Positions 8,770 to 17,237 are shown, numbered from the stretch's first letter. The stretch is 64,000 nt of DNA from RGIG4079 sp045637505 (GCA_045637505.1 JAZTZO010000044.1:16425-80424), one strand, 5' to 3'. The notes: a model not told the origin generated them from the sequence alone. Made by a program: numbers and translations.

Positions 8770-9323
8770 TATAAGATTAAAAGCAATCGTATAATAATCA
8801 ATAGGAGCGCACTATTAAAATTTAACTCGAACGAAGTAGCTAATGATTATGTAACGCGAGGCAAATTAAAAAAAGGATATAATTGCCCTATTTCAATAAC
8901 TTGTGGCTTTACTTTTCTTGATGGCAAGCACTATTTTTTCAAAAATTGTGACGATAAGCTAATAAACGAAACTTGTGAACGCAATGGGTCTTATTTTCAA
9001 CAAAATCTCGCTATATATAATAGTATTAAAGAGCCTAAACTTACTTTTCTAATGGCGGCATTACACAACCCTATCGTTTTCTTTGCGAACTTTCGGATAA
9101 TTCCTTAGCTATCGTTGAAATAGATGGGCTCACCTATACTAATGCTATTGATTATTTATTACAGTCAAAAGATAATAAACATGCCTTATATTTAGATATG
9201 GGCGAATGGAGTGATGGTTAGTATCGTGGTTCGAAATTTATCTATGATATCAATTCTAACAAAAAATTGGATAGCATCAAACAGAATAATTATCAAACCA
9301 ATTAGATTGTTGTATCTAAATAA
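8770..9323 (+). pseudogene. Remnant of a phosphodiester glycosidase (PF09992-like) gene
   Basis: Translating the plus strand by hand gives one decayed protein. Frame 1 (from about 8824) reads DYVTRGKLKKGYNCPISITC and runs to about 9052. The homology then continues one base back, with GGITQPYRFLCELSDNSLAI and, further on, HALYLDMGEWSDG. A TAG at 9219-9221 stands where the family has Trp (GW-Y), and a second TAG at 9303-9305 replaces the Trp of the terminal QTNW motif; the final TAA is at 9321-9323. No start codon or N-terminal domain is visible upstream. The YLDMG and QTNW features are those of the NAGPA/DUF2233 family; assignment is from memory of that family, not a search. Confidence 0.7.
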
Positions 9324-9351
9324 AATTATATTATCCATATAATATTTCATC

Positions 9352-9383
9352 GAGGAGCCACTAATGTGTGGCTCCTCCTATTT
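9352..9383 (+). terminator. Strong hairpin terminator downstream of the pseudogene
   Basis: A perfect 10-bp GC-rich stem GAGGAGCCAC / GTGGCTCCTC with loop TAATGT is followed by CTATTTTATT. It has outlived the gene in front of it and now insulates the DUF4250 promoter. Confidence 0.8.
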
Positions 9384-9416
9384 TATTCATAATTTAATTA
9401 AATGACATAAAATCCT

Positions 9417-9424
9417 TAACTTTG
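9417..9424 (+). promoter_or_regulatory. -7 box of the DUF4250 gene
   Basis: TAACTTTG ends 18 bases before the ATG at 9443, the usual short-leader spacing. It also shows that the longer reading from a TTG at 9422 cannot be the true start. Confidence 0.6.
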
Positions 9425-9442
9425 TACTTAAATTATTTAAAT

Positions 9443-9622
9443 ATGGAAAATTTACCTCAAGACCCTTTTATATTATTTAGCTATATCAACACTAAGTTGC
9501 GAGACAATTATTCATCGCTTGATATTCTATGCGAAGATTTAAACATCAACAAAGATGAGCTTATAAAGAAGTTAGCCGTCATAGGTATGATATATGATGC
9601 GACACTCAATAAATTTGTTTGA
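9443..9622 (+). CDS. DUF4250 domain-containing small protein
   Basis: A 59-residue protein beginning MENLPQDPF, with KLRD.YSSLD.LCEDLNI and a C-terminal YDATLNKFV. This is the pattern of the DUF4250 family, common in Bacteroidota and Firmicutes. The middle (SSLDILCEDLNINKDELIKKL) looks like a small helix-turn-helix-like helical bundle. Function is unknown. The ATG at 9443 fits the family N-terminus and the promoter position. The next gene, pcrA, has a separate promoter 41 bases on. Confidence 0.85.
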   Translation: MENLPQDPFILFSYINTKLRDNYSSLDILCEDLNINKDELIKKLAVIGMIYDATLNKFV

Positions 9623-9640
9623 AAAATAATGTCAAATTTC

Positions 9641-9671
9641 TTGCATTCACTCAACAAAGAGAGTAACTTTG
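9641..9671 (+). promoter_or_regulatory. pcrA promoter (-33 TTGC, -7 TAACTTTG)
   Basis: TTGC at 9641-9644 and TAACTTTG at 9664-9671 are 19 bases apart, an excellent fit to the Bacteroides promoter. The ATG is only 7 bases past the -7 box, so the predicted transcript starts at or next to the start codon. Confidence 0.7.
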
Positions 9672-9677
9672 CATAGA

Positions 9678-11999
9678 ATGGAAGATTATATTAAAGAATT
9701 AAATCAACAGCAACAAGACGCTGTTTTGTATCTCGATGGGCCACAATTGGTTATTGCAGGCGCTGGATCGGGCAAAACGCGTGTACTCACATATAAAATC
9801 GTGCATTTATTGGCCCATGGTTATGAACCATGGCGAATATTGGCATTGACATTTACCAATAAAGCTGCTCGTGAAATGCGTGAACGCATTGAGAGCGTTG
9901 CCGGAGGAGCTACTGCGTCAAAATTGTGGATGGGTACATTTCACTCTATTTTTGCGCGCATACTACGCATAAATGCCGAGCGCTTAGGATTTAAGAGCGA
10001 TTTCACAATTTACGATACGGCCGATTCAAAATCGCTAATCAAATCAATCATCAAAGACCTTGACCTTGATGACAAGATATATAAGCCATCTACAGTTCTG
10101 AGCGCTATATCAATGGCCAAGAATGCATTGATATCCCCTACAGTTTATGCTCAAACTAACGATATAATGGAGGCTGACCGTCGTGCAAAACGACCTCGGA
10201 CACATGAAATATATCGGGGATACTGTCAGCGTTGTTTTGTTGCCGGAGCGATGGACTTTGATGATCTGCTCTATTATACTAATGTTTTATTTCGCGATAA
10301 TCCCGATATTCTTCGCCATTATCAAGAATATTTTCGTTATGTACTTGTTGATGAGTATCAAGACACCAATTTCGCACAACATTTGATTATATCGCAACTC
10401 ACTCGAGAAAGCCACAACCTTTGTGTTGTGGGCGATGATGCTCAAAGCATATATTCATTTCGAGGTGCTAATATTCGCAATATTCTTAATTTACAAAATG
10501 CGTATCCCGATTTGCGAATATTCAAATTGGAGCAGAACTATCGCTCTACACAAACTATTATCAATGCGGCCAACTCGCTTATTGATAAAAACACCGAGCA
10601 AATTCGCAAACAAGTATTCTCAAAAAACAACATCGGCAGCAAGATTGAAGTTGTACAAAGTTATAGTGATTACGAAGAAGCGTTTTTAGTTTCCAATCGC
10701 ATATCACAAGTAAGGATGCAATCACACGATAGTTATGATGAATTTGCAATACTATATCGCACCAACGCTCAATCACGAATTCTTGAAGAATCTTTACGCA
10801 AACGCAATATCCCCTATCGCATATATGGTGGGCTATCCTTCTACCAACGCAAAGAGATTAAAGATGCCATTGCATATTTTAGGCTATCAATAAACCCTAA
10901 TGACGATGAAGCGTTGAAGCGTGTAATCAATTTCCCTGCTCGCGGAATTGGCGACACTACTTTGAATAAACTTGTGCGATGTGCTATTGATAATCGAGTG
11001 AGCATATGGAATGTAATCAACAATATAGCACAATTTAACCCCGGAGTTAATTCAGGCACCATTAAAAAACTTATTGCATTTAGAGATTTGATTCAATCAT
11101 TTATTGAATTAAATCAAGAAGGGAAGAACGCAGAAGAAATAGCAAAACATATTATTCGTGAGACTCAATTGTTAAGTATGCTTTTATCGGATAAAACTCC
11201 CGAAAGCATTTCAAAACAAGAAAACCTCCACGAGTTGCTTAATGGTGTAAAAGAGTTTATCTCTAACAAACTTGAAGAGGGGGATGAAAATAGTATAACA
11301 TTAAATGACTTCTTGGGTGAAGTGTCGTTAGCAACTGACCAAGACACACAAGATGGTGACGGCGAAAAGTTAACATTGATGACAGTCCACGCTGCTAAAG
11401 GACTGGAATTTAGCAATGTATTTATAGTGGGTGTAGAGGAAGAGTTATTCCCTTCTTCAATGTGTATTACCCAAAGTGAAATTGAAGAAGAACGCCGATT
11501 GTTGTATGTAGCAATAACTCGAGCAAAACAATTTTGCATGTTATCATATGCCTCTTCTCGTTTTCGCAATGGACAAACCAAAGGTTGTTCACCCTCTCGA
11601 TTTATTCGCGACATCGACCCCCAATATCTAAATATATGTTCGGGGTCGGCAATAGGTGGCAACAATAATTTCACAAATCCCATTGAAAATTACAGAGCTT
11701 CTTTTCATTCTGAGACAAAGACTTATCGTGTTCCAAACAATTTGAAGCCGATAAAAGAATCTCGTAGCAAAACAGCAATTGCACCAACACAAGGTTCCTC
11801 TATAGGGACAACCTTTAGTGATATTCACGAAGCAAGCAATCTTTCGGTAGGAATGACTATTGAACATCAACGATTTGGGACTGGTAGAATCACAACGATT
11901 GACACCTCATCGGCTGATGCACGCATTATTGTTGAATTTACCAACACCGGAACAAAAACATTATTACTTAAATTTGCACGTTTTAAGATAATTGGATAA
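9678..11999 (+). CDS. pcrA: UvrD/PcrA-type superfamily 1 DNA helicase
   Basis: A 3'-5' DNA helicase of 773 residues, acting in repair and replication. All SF1A motifs can be read: AGAGSGKTRVL (Walker A), TFTNKAAREMRER (Ia), VDEYQDTN (II), DDAQSIYSFRGA (III), QNYRST (IV), VHAAKGLEF (V) and YVAITRAK (VI). The C-terminus ends in a Tudor-like segment (GMTIEHQRFGTGRI) typical of PcrA, which contacts RNA polymerase in related proteins. The ATG at 9678 is used; the TTG at 9669 lies in the -7 box. Its stop overlaps the nspC start (TAATG). Confidence 0.97.
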   Translation: MEDYIKELNQQQQDAVLYLDGPQLVIAGAGSGKTRVLTYKIVHLLAHGYEPWRILALTFTNKAAREMRERIESVAGGATASKLWMGTFHSIFARILRINAERLGFKSDFTIYDTADSKSLIKSIIKDLDLDDKIYKPSTVLSAISMAKNALISPTVYAQTNDIMEADRRAKRPRTHEIYRGYCQRCFVAGAMDFDDLLYYTNVLFRDNPDILRHYQEYFRYVLVDEYQDTNFAQHLIISQLTRESHNLCVVGDDAQSIYSFRGANIRNILNLQNAYPDLRIFKLEQNYRSTQTIINAANSLIDKNTEQIRKQVFSKNNIGSKIEVVQSYSDYEEAFLVSNRISQVRMQSHDSYDEFAILYRTNAQSRILEESLRKRNIPYRIYGGLSFYQRKEIKDAIAYFRLSINPNDDEALKRVINFPARGIGDTTLNKLVRCAIDNRVSIWNVINNIAQFNPGVNSGTIKKLIAFRDLIQSFIELNQEGKNAEEIAKHIIRETQLLSMLLSDKTPESISKQENLHELLNGVKEFISNKLEEGDENSITLNDFLGEVSLATDQDTQDGDGEKLTLMTVHAAKGLEFSNVFIVGVEEELFPSSMCITQSEIEEERRLLYVAITRAKQFCMLSYASSRFRNGQTKGCSPSRFIRDIDPQYLNICSGSAIGGNNNFTNPIENYRASFHSETKTYRVPNNLKPIKESRSKTAIAPTQGSSIGTTFSDIHEASNLSVGMTIEHQRFGTGRITTIDTSSADARIIVEFTNTGTKTLLLKFARFKIIG

Positions 12000-13150
12000 T
12001 GAAAATAAACGAAATACCCACTCCGTTCTATATAGTATATGAAAATCGACTTCGTCGCAATCTCGAATTAATAAACCGAGTGAAACGAGAGGCCGAAGTA
12101 AATATAATTATGGCATTTAAAGCAAATGCTTTGTGGCGCACTTTTCCCATAATTCAAGAATATTGCACTGCATCAACAGCAAGTTCGCTAAACGAAATGG
12201 ATTTAGCTCTTGATTGTTTGGGAAATGAAGTTCACTCTTATTGTCCAGCCTATACCCCATTAACAATAGGTCGCTATCTTGAAGGTAGCACTCACATCAC
12301 TTTCAATTCGCTCAATCAATGGGAACGGTTTAAAAATGATGTAGTTAAGCACAATTCCACCGAGGGGAAACGCCATGTATCACCTGGAGTGCGAGTGAAT
12401 CCACAATGTTCAGTGATTGAAACTGACATATATAACCCTGCCCTACCAGGCTCACGATTTGGTGTTACAGCCGAGATAATTGGCGACAAACTACCCGACG
12501 GTATTGAGGGTATGCACTTCCATGCTCTATGCGAATCGACTTCTTTCGATTTAGAAAAAGTACTTGAGGCTTTTGAGACTCAATTTGGCAGATATCTGCC
12601 ACAAGTAAAATGGGTAAACATGGGAGGAGGTCACCTCATGACACGCGAAGGATATGATGTTGAGCACCTCATTTCGCTATTGAAAGGATTTAAGAGTCGT
12701 TATCCTTGGCTTGATGTAATACTTGAACCTGGGAGTGCATTCACTTGGCGCACTGGCGACTTAATAACATCGGTAGTGGATGTTGTAGAAAATCAAGGTG
12801 TAAAAACCGCTATCATTGATGCGTCATTTGCGTGCCACATGCCCGACTGCCTTGAAATGCCCTATCAGCCCCAAATTACCGAAAGCGTTGAGGTTAACAA
12901 ATCACTTCCAACATATCGTCTTGGAGGGAATTCTTGTCTCAGTGGCGATTTCATTGGAGATTGGAGTTTTGAAAAGCCACTTGAAATAGGAGACAAATTG
13001 ACACTCGAAGATATGAATCACTACACCACCGTAAAGACCAATATGTTTAACGGCATACAACACCCATCCATAGTGTTATGCCGAGCCGATGGTGAATGTG
13101 AATATTTGCGACAATACACATATGAAGATTATAAATCAAGAATGAGTTAA
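11999..13150 (+). CDS. nspC: Carboxynorspermidine/carboxyspermidine decarboxylase
   Basis: A PLP enzyme of the alanine-racemase fold (383 residues) that decarboxylates carboxy(nor)spermidine in the alternative spermidine route used by gut Bacteroidota. Seen are the N-terminal PTPFYIVYENRLRRNL, the PLP lysine in MAFKANAL, VNPQCSV, the phosphate-binding GGGH, EPGSAFTW and the active-site Cys/Asp region NSCLSGD. The first base of its ATG is the last base of the pcrA stop, implying translational coupling. Its partner dehydrogenase is not in this window. Confidence 0.94.
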   Translation: MKINEIPTPFYIVYENRLRRNLELINRVKREAEVNIIMAFKANALWRTFPIIQEYCTASTASSLNEMDLALDCLGNEVHSYCPAYTPLTIGRYLEGSTHITFNSLNQWERFKNDVVKHNSTEGKRHVSPGVRVNPQCSVIETDIYNPALPGSRFGVTAEIIGDKLPDGIEGMHFHALCESTSFDLEKVLEAFETQFGRYLPQVKWVNMGGGHLMTREGYDVEHLISLLKGFKSRYPWLDVILEPGSAFTWRTGDLITSVVDVVENQGVKTAIIDASFACHMPDCLEMPYQPQITESVEVNKSLPTYRLGGNSCLSGDFIGDWSFEKPLEIGDKLTLEDMNHYTTVKTNMFNGIQHPSIVLCRADGECEYLRQYTYEDYKSRMS

Positions 13151-13184
13151 TCCTCTTATATTATCCATATAAAAGCCTATAAAT

Positions 13185-14183
13185 ATGCCACGATTTTCGA
13201 TAATAATACCAGTTTATAATCGCATTGATGAAGTTCGCGATTTAATGGAAAGTCTTGCTCATCAATCATGCAAAGACTTTGAGGTTGTAATTGTTGAAGA
13301 TGGTTCTTCAGCTCCTTGCAAAGAGGTTGTTGAAGAATATTCCAATCGAGTTAATGCTTCATATTATTATAAAGAGAATGAAGGTCGCTCGATAGCGCGC
13401 AATCATGGTCTTGAACGCGCTAAAGGTGATTATTTTATATTCTTCGACTCGGATTGTGTTATTCCTCCCGATTATTTTAAGACATTGTCAGACGCTCTTG
13501 ATAAAAACCCTCTTGATTGTTTCGGGGGACCCGATGCGGCTCACGAATCGTTTAGCACAACTCAAAAAGCTATTAACTATTCTATGACCTCATTCCTCAC
13601 TACCGGTGGCATTCGAGGAGGAAAGGTTCAATTAGAAAAATTCGTACCTCGCACATTCAACATGGGGTACTCACGCAAAGTATATGAAAAGGTAGGTGGT
13701 TTTAGGGAAATGTTCTCTGAAGACATTGATATGAGCACTCGCATCCGTCAAGCAGGATTCTCTATAGGGTTAATTCGTGAAGCATATGTATATCATAAAC
13801 GCCGTGTAAATATGCGATTATTTACACGTCAAGTTTATGTTTTTGGTATGTCGCGCATCACATTAAAACTACTTTATCCCGATTCTCTGAAACTGGTACA
13901 CACACTACCCGCAGTTTTTGTCATAGGTTCAGTGGGATTGATATTGCTTTCTATATTTTGGAAATGGTGGTGTATTCTTCCATTAGCAGCATATCTATTG
14001 GCAATATTTATCACGGCCCTATTCTCTACCAAATCTCTCATCATCGCAATTAAGGCAGTTCCTGCAAGCATCTTGCAACTTTGTGGTTATGGATGGGGAT
14101 TTATTAAAGCATTTACAACAAAAATACTATTGCGCCGCGGGCGTAACATTGAGGAAGAAGTTGCAATTAGGAAAGGTAAATGA
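13185..14183 (+). CDS. Family 2 glycosyltransferase, membrane-anchored
   Basis: A 332-residue inverting GT-A transferase: SIIIPVYNR at the N-terminus, nucleotide-binding IVEDGSS, the metal-binding FFDSDC, and the acceptor-side SEDIDMSTRIRQAG. Then come three or four hydrophobic segments (about 225-310) that would hold it in the inner membrane. It probably adds a sugar to a lipid-linked or surface glycan; the substrate is unknown. It lies 34 bases after nspC and 6 before radC, so it likely shares the pcrA transcript. Confidence 0.9.
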   Translation: MPRFSIIIPVYNRIDEVRDLMESLAHQSCKDFEVVIVEDGSSAPCKEVVEEYSNRVNASYYYKENEGRSIARNHGLERAKGDYFIFFDSDCVIPPDYFKTLSDALDKNPLDCFGGPDAAHESFSTTQKAINYSMTSFLTTGGIRGGKVQLEKFVPRTFNMGYSRKVYEKVGGFREMFSEDIDMSTRIRQAGFSIGLIREAYVYHKRRVNMRLFTRQVYVFGMSRITLKLLYPDSLKLVHTLPAVFVIGSVGLILLSIFWKWWCILPLAAYLLAIFITALFSTKSLIIAIKAVPASILQLCGYGWGFIKAFTTKILLRRGRNIEEEVAIRKGK

Positions 14184-14189
14184 CATATT

Positions 14190-14909
14190 ATGAGCGAACA
14201 ACTCAAAGAACCCGAAAATCGATTCATGGGTCGCATTGCCGACCTTGATGAAGGAGATAAACCTCGCGAAAAAGCCTTATCTCAAGGCATTCGTTCGTTG
14301 AGTAATGCCGAACTGCTTGCAATCATTTTTGGCAGTGGTCTTCCTGGTAAATCAGTCATTTCAATGAGTCAAGAGATACTTGCGTCATGCGATAATAGGT
14401 TGTCGCGATTAAGCCGGTTATCCATACACGAAATGAAGAAGAAATTTAAAGGTGTAGGCACAGCCAAAGCTATTTCTCTCGCAGCAGCATTTGAGTTGGG
14501 GTTACGCACTCGCGACGAAGACGCCGCACTTGATCCGCAAATAAAATGCTCTACCGACATTTACAACATAATGCGTATTAAACTTGAGCGCCTTGAATAT
14601 GAGGAATTTTGGGTACTCTACCTATCACGAAGCAATCGAATTATATATGAAGAATGTATGAGCAAAGGTGGGGTTTCGGGAACAATAACCGACATTAGGC
14701 TAATATTAAAGCGCGCCCTTGAGTTACTTGCATCGGGGATTATACTCGTTCATAATCACCCCTCGGGCAATTTACGCCCAAGTCCCGACGACGACCGCAT
14801 TACAACCAAGACAAAAGAAGCTGCCAAACTGCTTGACATCAATGTTCTTGATCATCTGATCATCACTCCCACCAGTTATTTCTCATACAACGATAACGGA
14901 CGACTTTAA
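14190..14909 (+). CDS. radC: RadC family JAB-domain protein
   Basis: A 239-residue RadC protein with an N-terminal helix-hairpin-helix-like region (REKALSQGIRSLSNAELLAI, and FKGVGTAKAISL) and a C-terminal JAMM metalloprotease-like domain. The metal motif is visible as HNHPSGNLRPSPDD. Despite the name, a direct repair role for RadC is not established. It is the last gene of the pcrA-nspC-glycosyltransferase run. Confidence 0.95.
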   Translation: MSEQLKEPENRFMGRIADLDEGDKPREKALSQGIRSLSNAELLAIIFGSGLPGKSVISMSQEILASCDNRLSRLSRLSIHEMKKKFKGVGTAKAISLAAAFELGLRTRDEDAALDPQIKCSTDIYNIMRIKLERLEYEEFWVLYLSRSNRIIYEECMSKGGVSGTITDIRLILKRALELLASGIILVHNHPSGNLRPSPDDDRITTKTKEAAKLLDINVLDHLIITPTSYFSYNDNGRL

Positions 14910-14982
14910 TTAATGCGAAGCGCTGAATGTAGAATGCGAAATGTGGGACATCTCAATTCTCAATCTTCAATTCTCAATTCAT

Positions 14983-15540
14983 TTACACTTTTGCTATTAT
15001 GTTTTTGAGGAAGATTTCACGATTTTCTCGTGAGCCATGTGCTGTTTTCTCACAGTTTAGCCATGTCACACCGGTTATACCCACAGAGTTGAGGACAAAC
15101 GAGATAAGAGTATCCTCTATAAAATGACGATAAAGAGGTGTGGGACCTTGCGATGTTGTAACTAATAATGTACGACTAATTTCAAACGCAGGTAGCATTG
15201 CCCCTTCATCTGAATAATTGTAAGCAACACCTTTTAGCAACACCTTATCAAGAAATCCCTTGAAAATCGCAGGCATCATACCCCACCATATTGGAAAAAT
15301 GATAATCAGCTCATCGGTACCTTGAAGCATATCGCCATACTTTGCCACAATAGGGTCGGCAGCCTCGCCCCTATTATATAAAGCCAAATCGGTGGCCATC
15401 ATAGTGGGATTAAACCCATCTTTTACAAGGTCAATTACTTGAAAAGATCGCCCTTCTTCACGCAATTTTTTTTCAACTCCATCTAAAATCGCCTGATTAA
15501 AACTCCCTTGCCACGGATGTGAAAAAATTATAGTCGTCAT
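14983..15540 (-). CDS. NAD(P)H:quinone oxidoreductase-like flavodoxin-fold protein
   Basis: A 185-residue protein of the flavodoxin-like NAD(P)H dehydrogenase (quinone) family (MdaB/KefF type). It shows TTIIFSHPWQGSFNQAIL (phosphate loop of the FMN site), the conserved FPIWWGMMPAIFKGFLDKV, and TTSQGP. It would reduce quinones or electrophiles with two electrons using FMN. The ATG at 15540 is used because the family begins at the first beta strand; an upstream ATG at 15609 would add 23 atypical residues. Convergent with radC, with 73 bases of A/T-rich, repeat-like sequence between. Confidence 0.9.
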   Translation of the reverse strand: MTTIIFSHPWQGSFNQAILDGVEKKLREEGRSFQVIDLVKDGFNPTMMATDLALYNRGEAADPIVAKYGDMLQGTDELIIIFPIWWGMMPAIFKGFLDKVLLKGVAYNYSDEGAMLPAFEISRTLLVTTSQGPTPLYRHFIEDTLISFVLNSVGITGVTWLNCEKTAHGSRENREIFLKNIIAKV

Positions 15541-15724
15541 AATAAAAACTTGAATTTGGGTTACAAATAAATAACACAAATTGAATCTATTTTGTTTGCC
15601 ATATGGCAATTAATGGCCTTAATGCTCTAACGACTTTTAGGTCCCTAATGTCATTACAACTAATCTTTTCTTTACCATTTCAAAAATTTTCGCTATTTTT
15701 AACTCGTTATTTGAAAATTTTCTT

Positions 15725-15732
15725 TACATTTG
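15725..15732 (+). promoter_or_regulatory. -7 box in front of the structured RNA
   Basis: TACATTTG is an exact match to TAnnTTTG. It predicts a transcript start near 15739, directly before the first hairpin of the RNA candidate. A -33 element at the normal distance is not evident. Confidence 0.5.
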
Positions 15733-15738
15733 CAATGG

Positions 15739-16004
15739 TTTTAGGTGTTATAGAGATAACACTTTTTGAAACTATTACATAACGAAAAAGGTGTTATTGA
15801 AATTTTATCTTCATATCTCGAACTTGGCGGTTTGAAAATGCGACGAAGATAAGATTGGCAATAGCACTGCATTGGTAGCTAATACTTTGCTGTGATTGGC
15901 AAAATATATAGCAAATCGGTGTGGGGCTATTGTTTTATCTGTCGCATAGGTACGCCAAGACCTGAGATTTGGATAAAACAAGATACAATCTCCACACCTT
16001 TTTT
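15739..16004 (+). ncRNA. Candidate structured RNA, about 265 nt
   Basis: No gene fits this stretch, but it is full of long complementary segments. These are GTGTTAT/ATAACAC with an AGAG loop (15745-15762) plus TTTTT; TTATCTTC/GAAGATAA (15805-15812 with 15845-15852) enclosing TCGAAC/GTTTGA; and a long final hairpin GGTGTGG...TTGTTTTATC / GATAAAACAA...CCACACC (15918-15998) closed by AGGT/ACCT near the tip and followed by TTTTTT. A -7 box lies upstream. GGTGT occurs three times and could pair alternatively. It may be an independent RNA (a 6S-like RNA is one option) or a leader of the membrane-protein genes downstream. I do not recognise it as a named family. Confidence 0.55.
15918..16004 (+). 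terminator. Long hairpin terminator at the 3' end of the RNA candidate
   Basis: Base stem GGTGTGG / CCACACC followed by six T residues, with a second 10-bp stem TTGTTTTATC / GATAAAACAA inside it. The size is unusual for a plain terminator, and the hairpin is probably also part of the RNA fold. Confidence 0.6.
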
Positions 16005-16077
16005 ATGTCTAAACTTTAACCGTTTCAATGGGAGATGAGAAACATAGAAAAATTAGGTTACCTGGACAAAAATTATT

Positions 16078-16239
16078 ATGGATACTTTATTTTTATTAGT
16101 TATTTCCGTCGGGCTAGCTCTTGGAGTTGGCTATTTAGGTAGTAAACGTAAAATTGGTTTTGGTATAGCTTTTGCCCTTTCTTTGTTGAATGTTATTATT
16201 GGTTTAATTGCGGTTCTATGTTCAAAAAAAAATAGATAA
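16078..16239 (+). CDS. Small two-helix membrane protein, 53 aa
   Basis: This short gene reads MDTLFLLVISVGLALGVGYL, then a basic GSKRKIGFG turn, a second hydrophobic helix, and ends CSKKNR. The topology is two membrane helices joined by a short positively charged loop. Small proteins with a closely similar GY-G...K-IGFG...IIGLI...CSKK layout are widespread in Bacteroidota but have no known role. It lies 73 bases after the structured RNA and 26 bases before the next membrane-anchored gene. Being so short, it could be a membrane-active peptide or a regulator of its neighbour; that is speculation. Confidence 0.7.
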   Translation: MDTLFLLVISVGLALGVGYLGSKRKIGFGIAFALSLLNVIIGLIAVLCSKKNR

Positions 16240-16265
16240 AGTTAATTAACAAAAGCATAAAATTC

Positions 16266-17237
16266 ATGAAAACTTTTGGTTGGATTTGCCTCATACTTGG
16301 GGGATTAAGTTTTATCGGAGCTGGATTAGCTGGAAATAGTATTTTTGGACCATGTTTCTGGATTGCATTAGGAATTACATTGATATATTTTGCAAAAGAA
16401 AAAGAAAAAACGAGTCAAAGTAAACAAACAAATAATGGAGCAAATAATCAACATGAAAAAGAAAATGTAGTAATTAATGTCAATAATATTCTTAATCCCA
16501 AAACATATTGGGAGAAATATAAAATTTCTAAACCGAACAATGCCGTTGAAATAGAGTCTCTGGGAGTGTGTTTAGCAAATCTTTCTGATGAAGATGCTAA
16601 AGAGAGAATATTTTCATTGGAAACGACTGCAAGAGATAGTCGTTGTAGTATCAGAGAATTAAAGCAAAAAGCGTTTGAACATATTAATTCGAATTACAAA
16701 GAAGAAGAATTTTTATATCTCATGGAAGTCTATGGAAAATCAGCGATCGATGAAGCAAAGAAATACAATATAAAATTAGAAAATACATTTCCCATTATTG
16801 TTGGAGAATGGATTTTAGCTAAAATAAAAGAAATAGAAAATAAATATTCGCATCTATCACCACGCTCGAAAAAGAGCGGTCAAGAACTTATGATGAATTT
16901 TCTGTTGGAAAGTAAAGATGAAAATCTTTTGTTTAGAAAACTACATATATATGCTTCAGGATTCCCTATGACAGAATTAAACTTGAAATATCTTAAAATA
17001 ATTGAGGAATTGTTTGATAAACATTTCGCAAATGCAATTCAACCCATATATAATGATTTTGAGAATGAGAGTGATAAACAATTCAAACTATTATTAATTA
17101 AATCGAAGATATATATGACTCGTAAAGAGATTGAACAAGAATATGAAACACTTATAGAAGAATGTAATAACTATAATGTCAGCTTTTATGTTGAACTTGG
17201 ATTGGCTGCAGAAAGAGCTGAACGGAAATTTACATAA
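16266..17237 (+). CDS. Membrane-anchored protein of unknown function, 323 aa
   Basis: Not recognised. Residues 1-45 form two membrane helices split by a short GNSIFG turn, followed by a Lys/Glu/Gln/Asn-rich linker (about 46-75). The rest is a soluble, charged and mostly helical domain of some 250 residues, with no Walker, nuclease or protease motif. Sequence here is Lys-, Glu- and Ile-rich and more AT-rich than the housekeeping neighbours, hinting at recent acquisition. It follows the 53-residue membrane protein closely and may form a unit with it and the RNA. Confidence 0.8.
   Translation: MKTFGWICLILGGLSFIGAGLAGNSIFGPCFWIALGITLIYFAKEKEKTSQSKQTNNGANNQHEKENVVINVNNILNPKTYWEKYKISKPNNAVEIESLGVCLANLSDEDAKERIFSLETTARDSRCSIRELKQKAFEHINSNYKEEEFLYLMEVYGKSAIDEAKKYNIKLENTFPIIVGEWILAKIKEIENKYSHLSPRSKKSGQELMMNFLLESKDENLLFRKLHIYASGFPMTELNLKYLKIIEELFDKHFANAIQPIYNDFENESDKQFKLLLIKSKIYMTRKEIEQEYETLIEECNNYNVSFYVELGLAAERAERKFT

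Noticed and set aside
9325..13172. The 17-base sequence TTATATTATCCATATAA occurs near 9327 and again near 13157
   Set aside because: It is an AT-rich near-palindrome; in such AT-rich DNA a chance 17-base match within 64 kb is not improbable, and no common gene context exists.
14910..14982. Repeated ATTCTCAAT-like sequence between radC and the oxidoreductase, resembling a miniature mobile element
   Set aside because: No terminal inverted repeats or target duplication are visible; it looks like simple-sequence drift between convergent genes.
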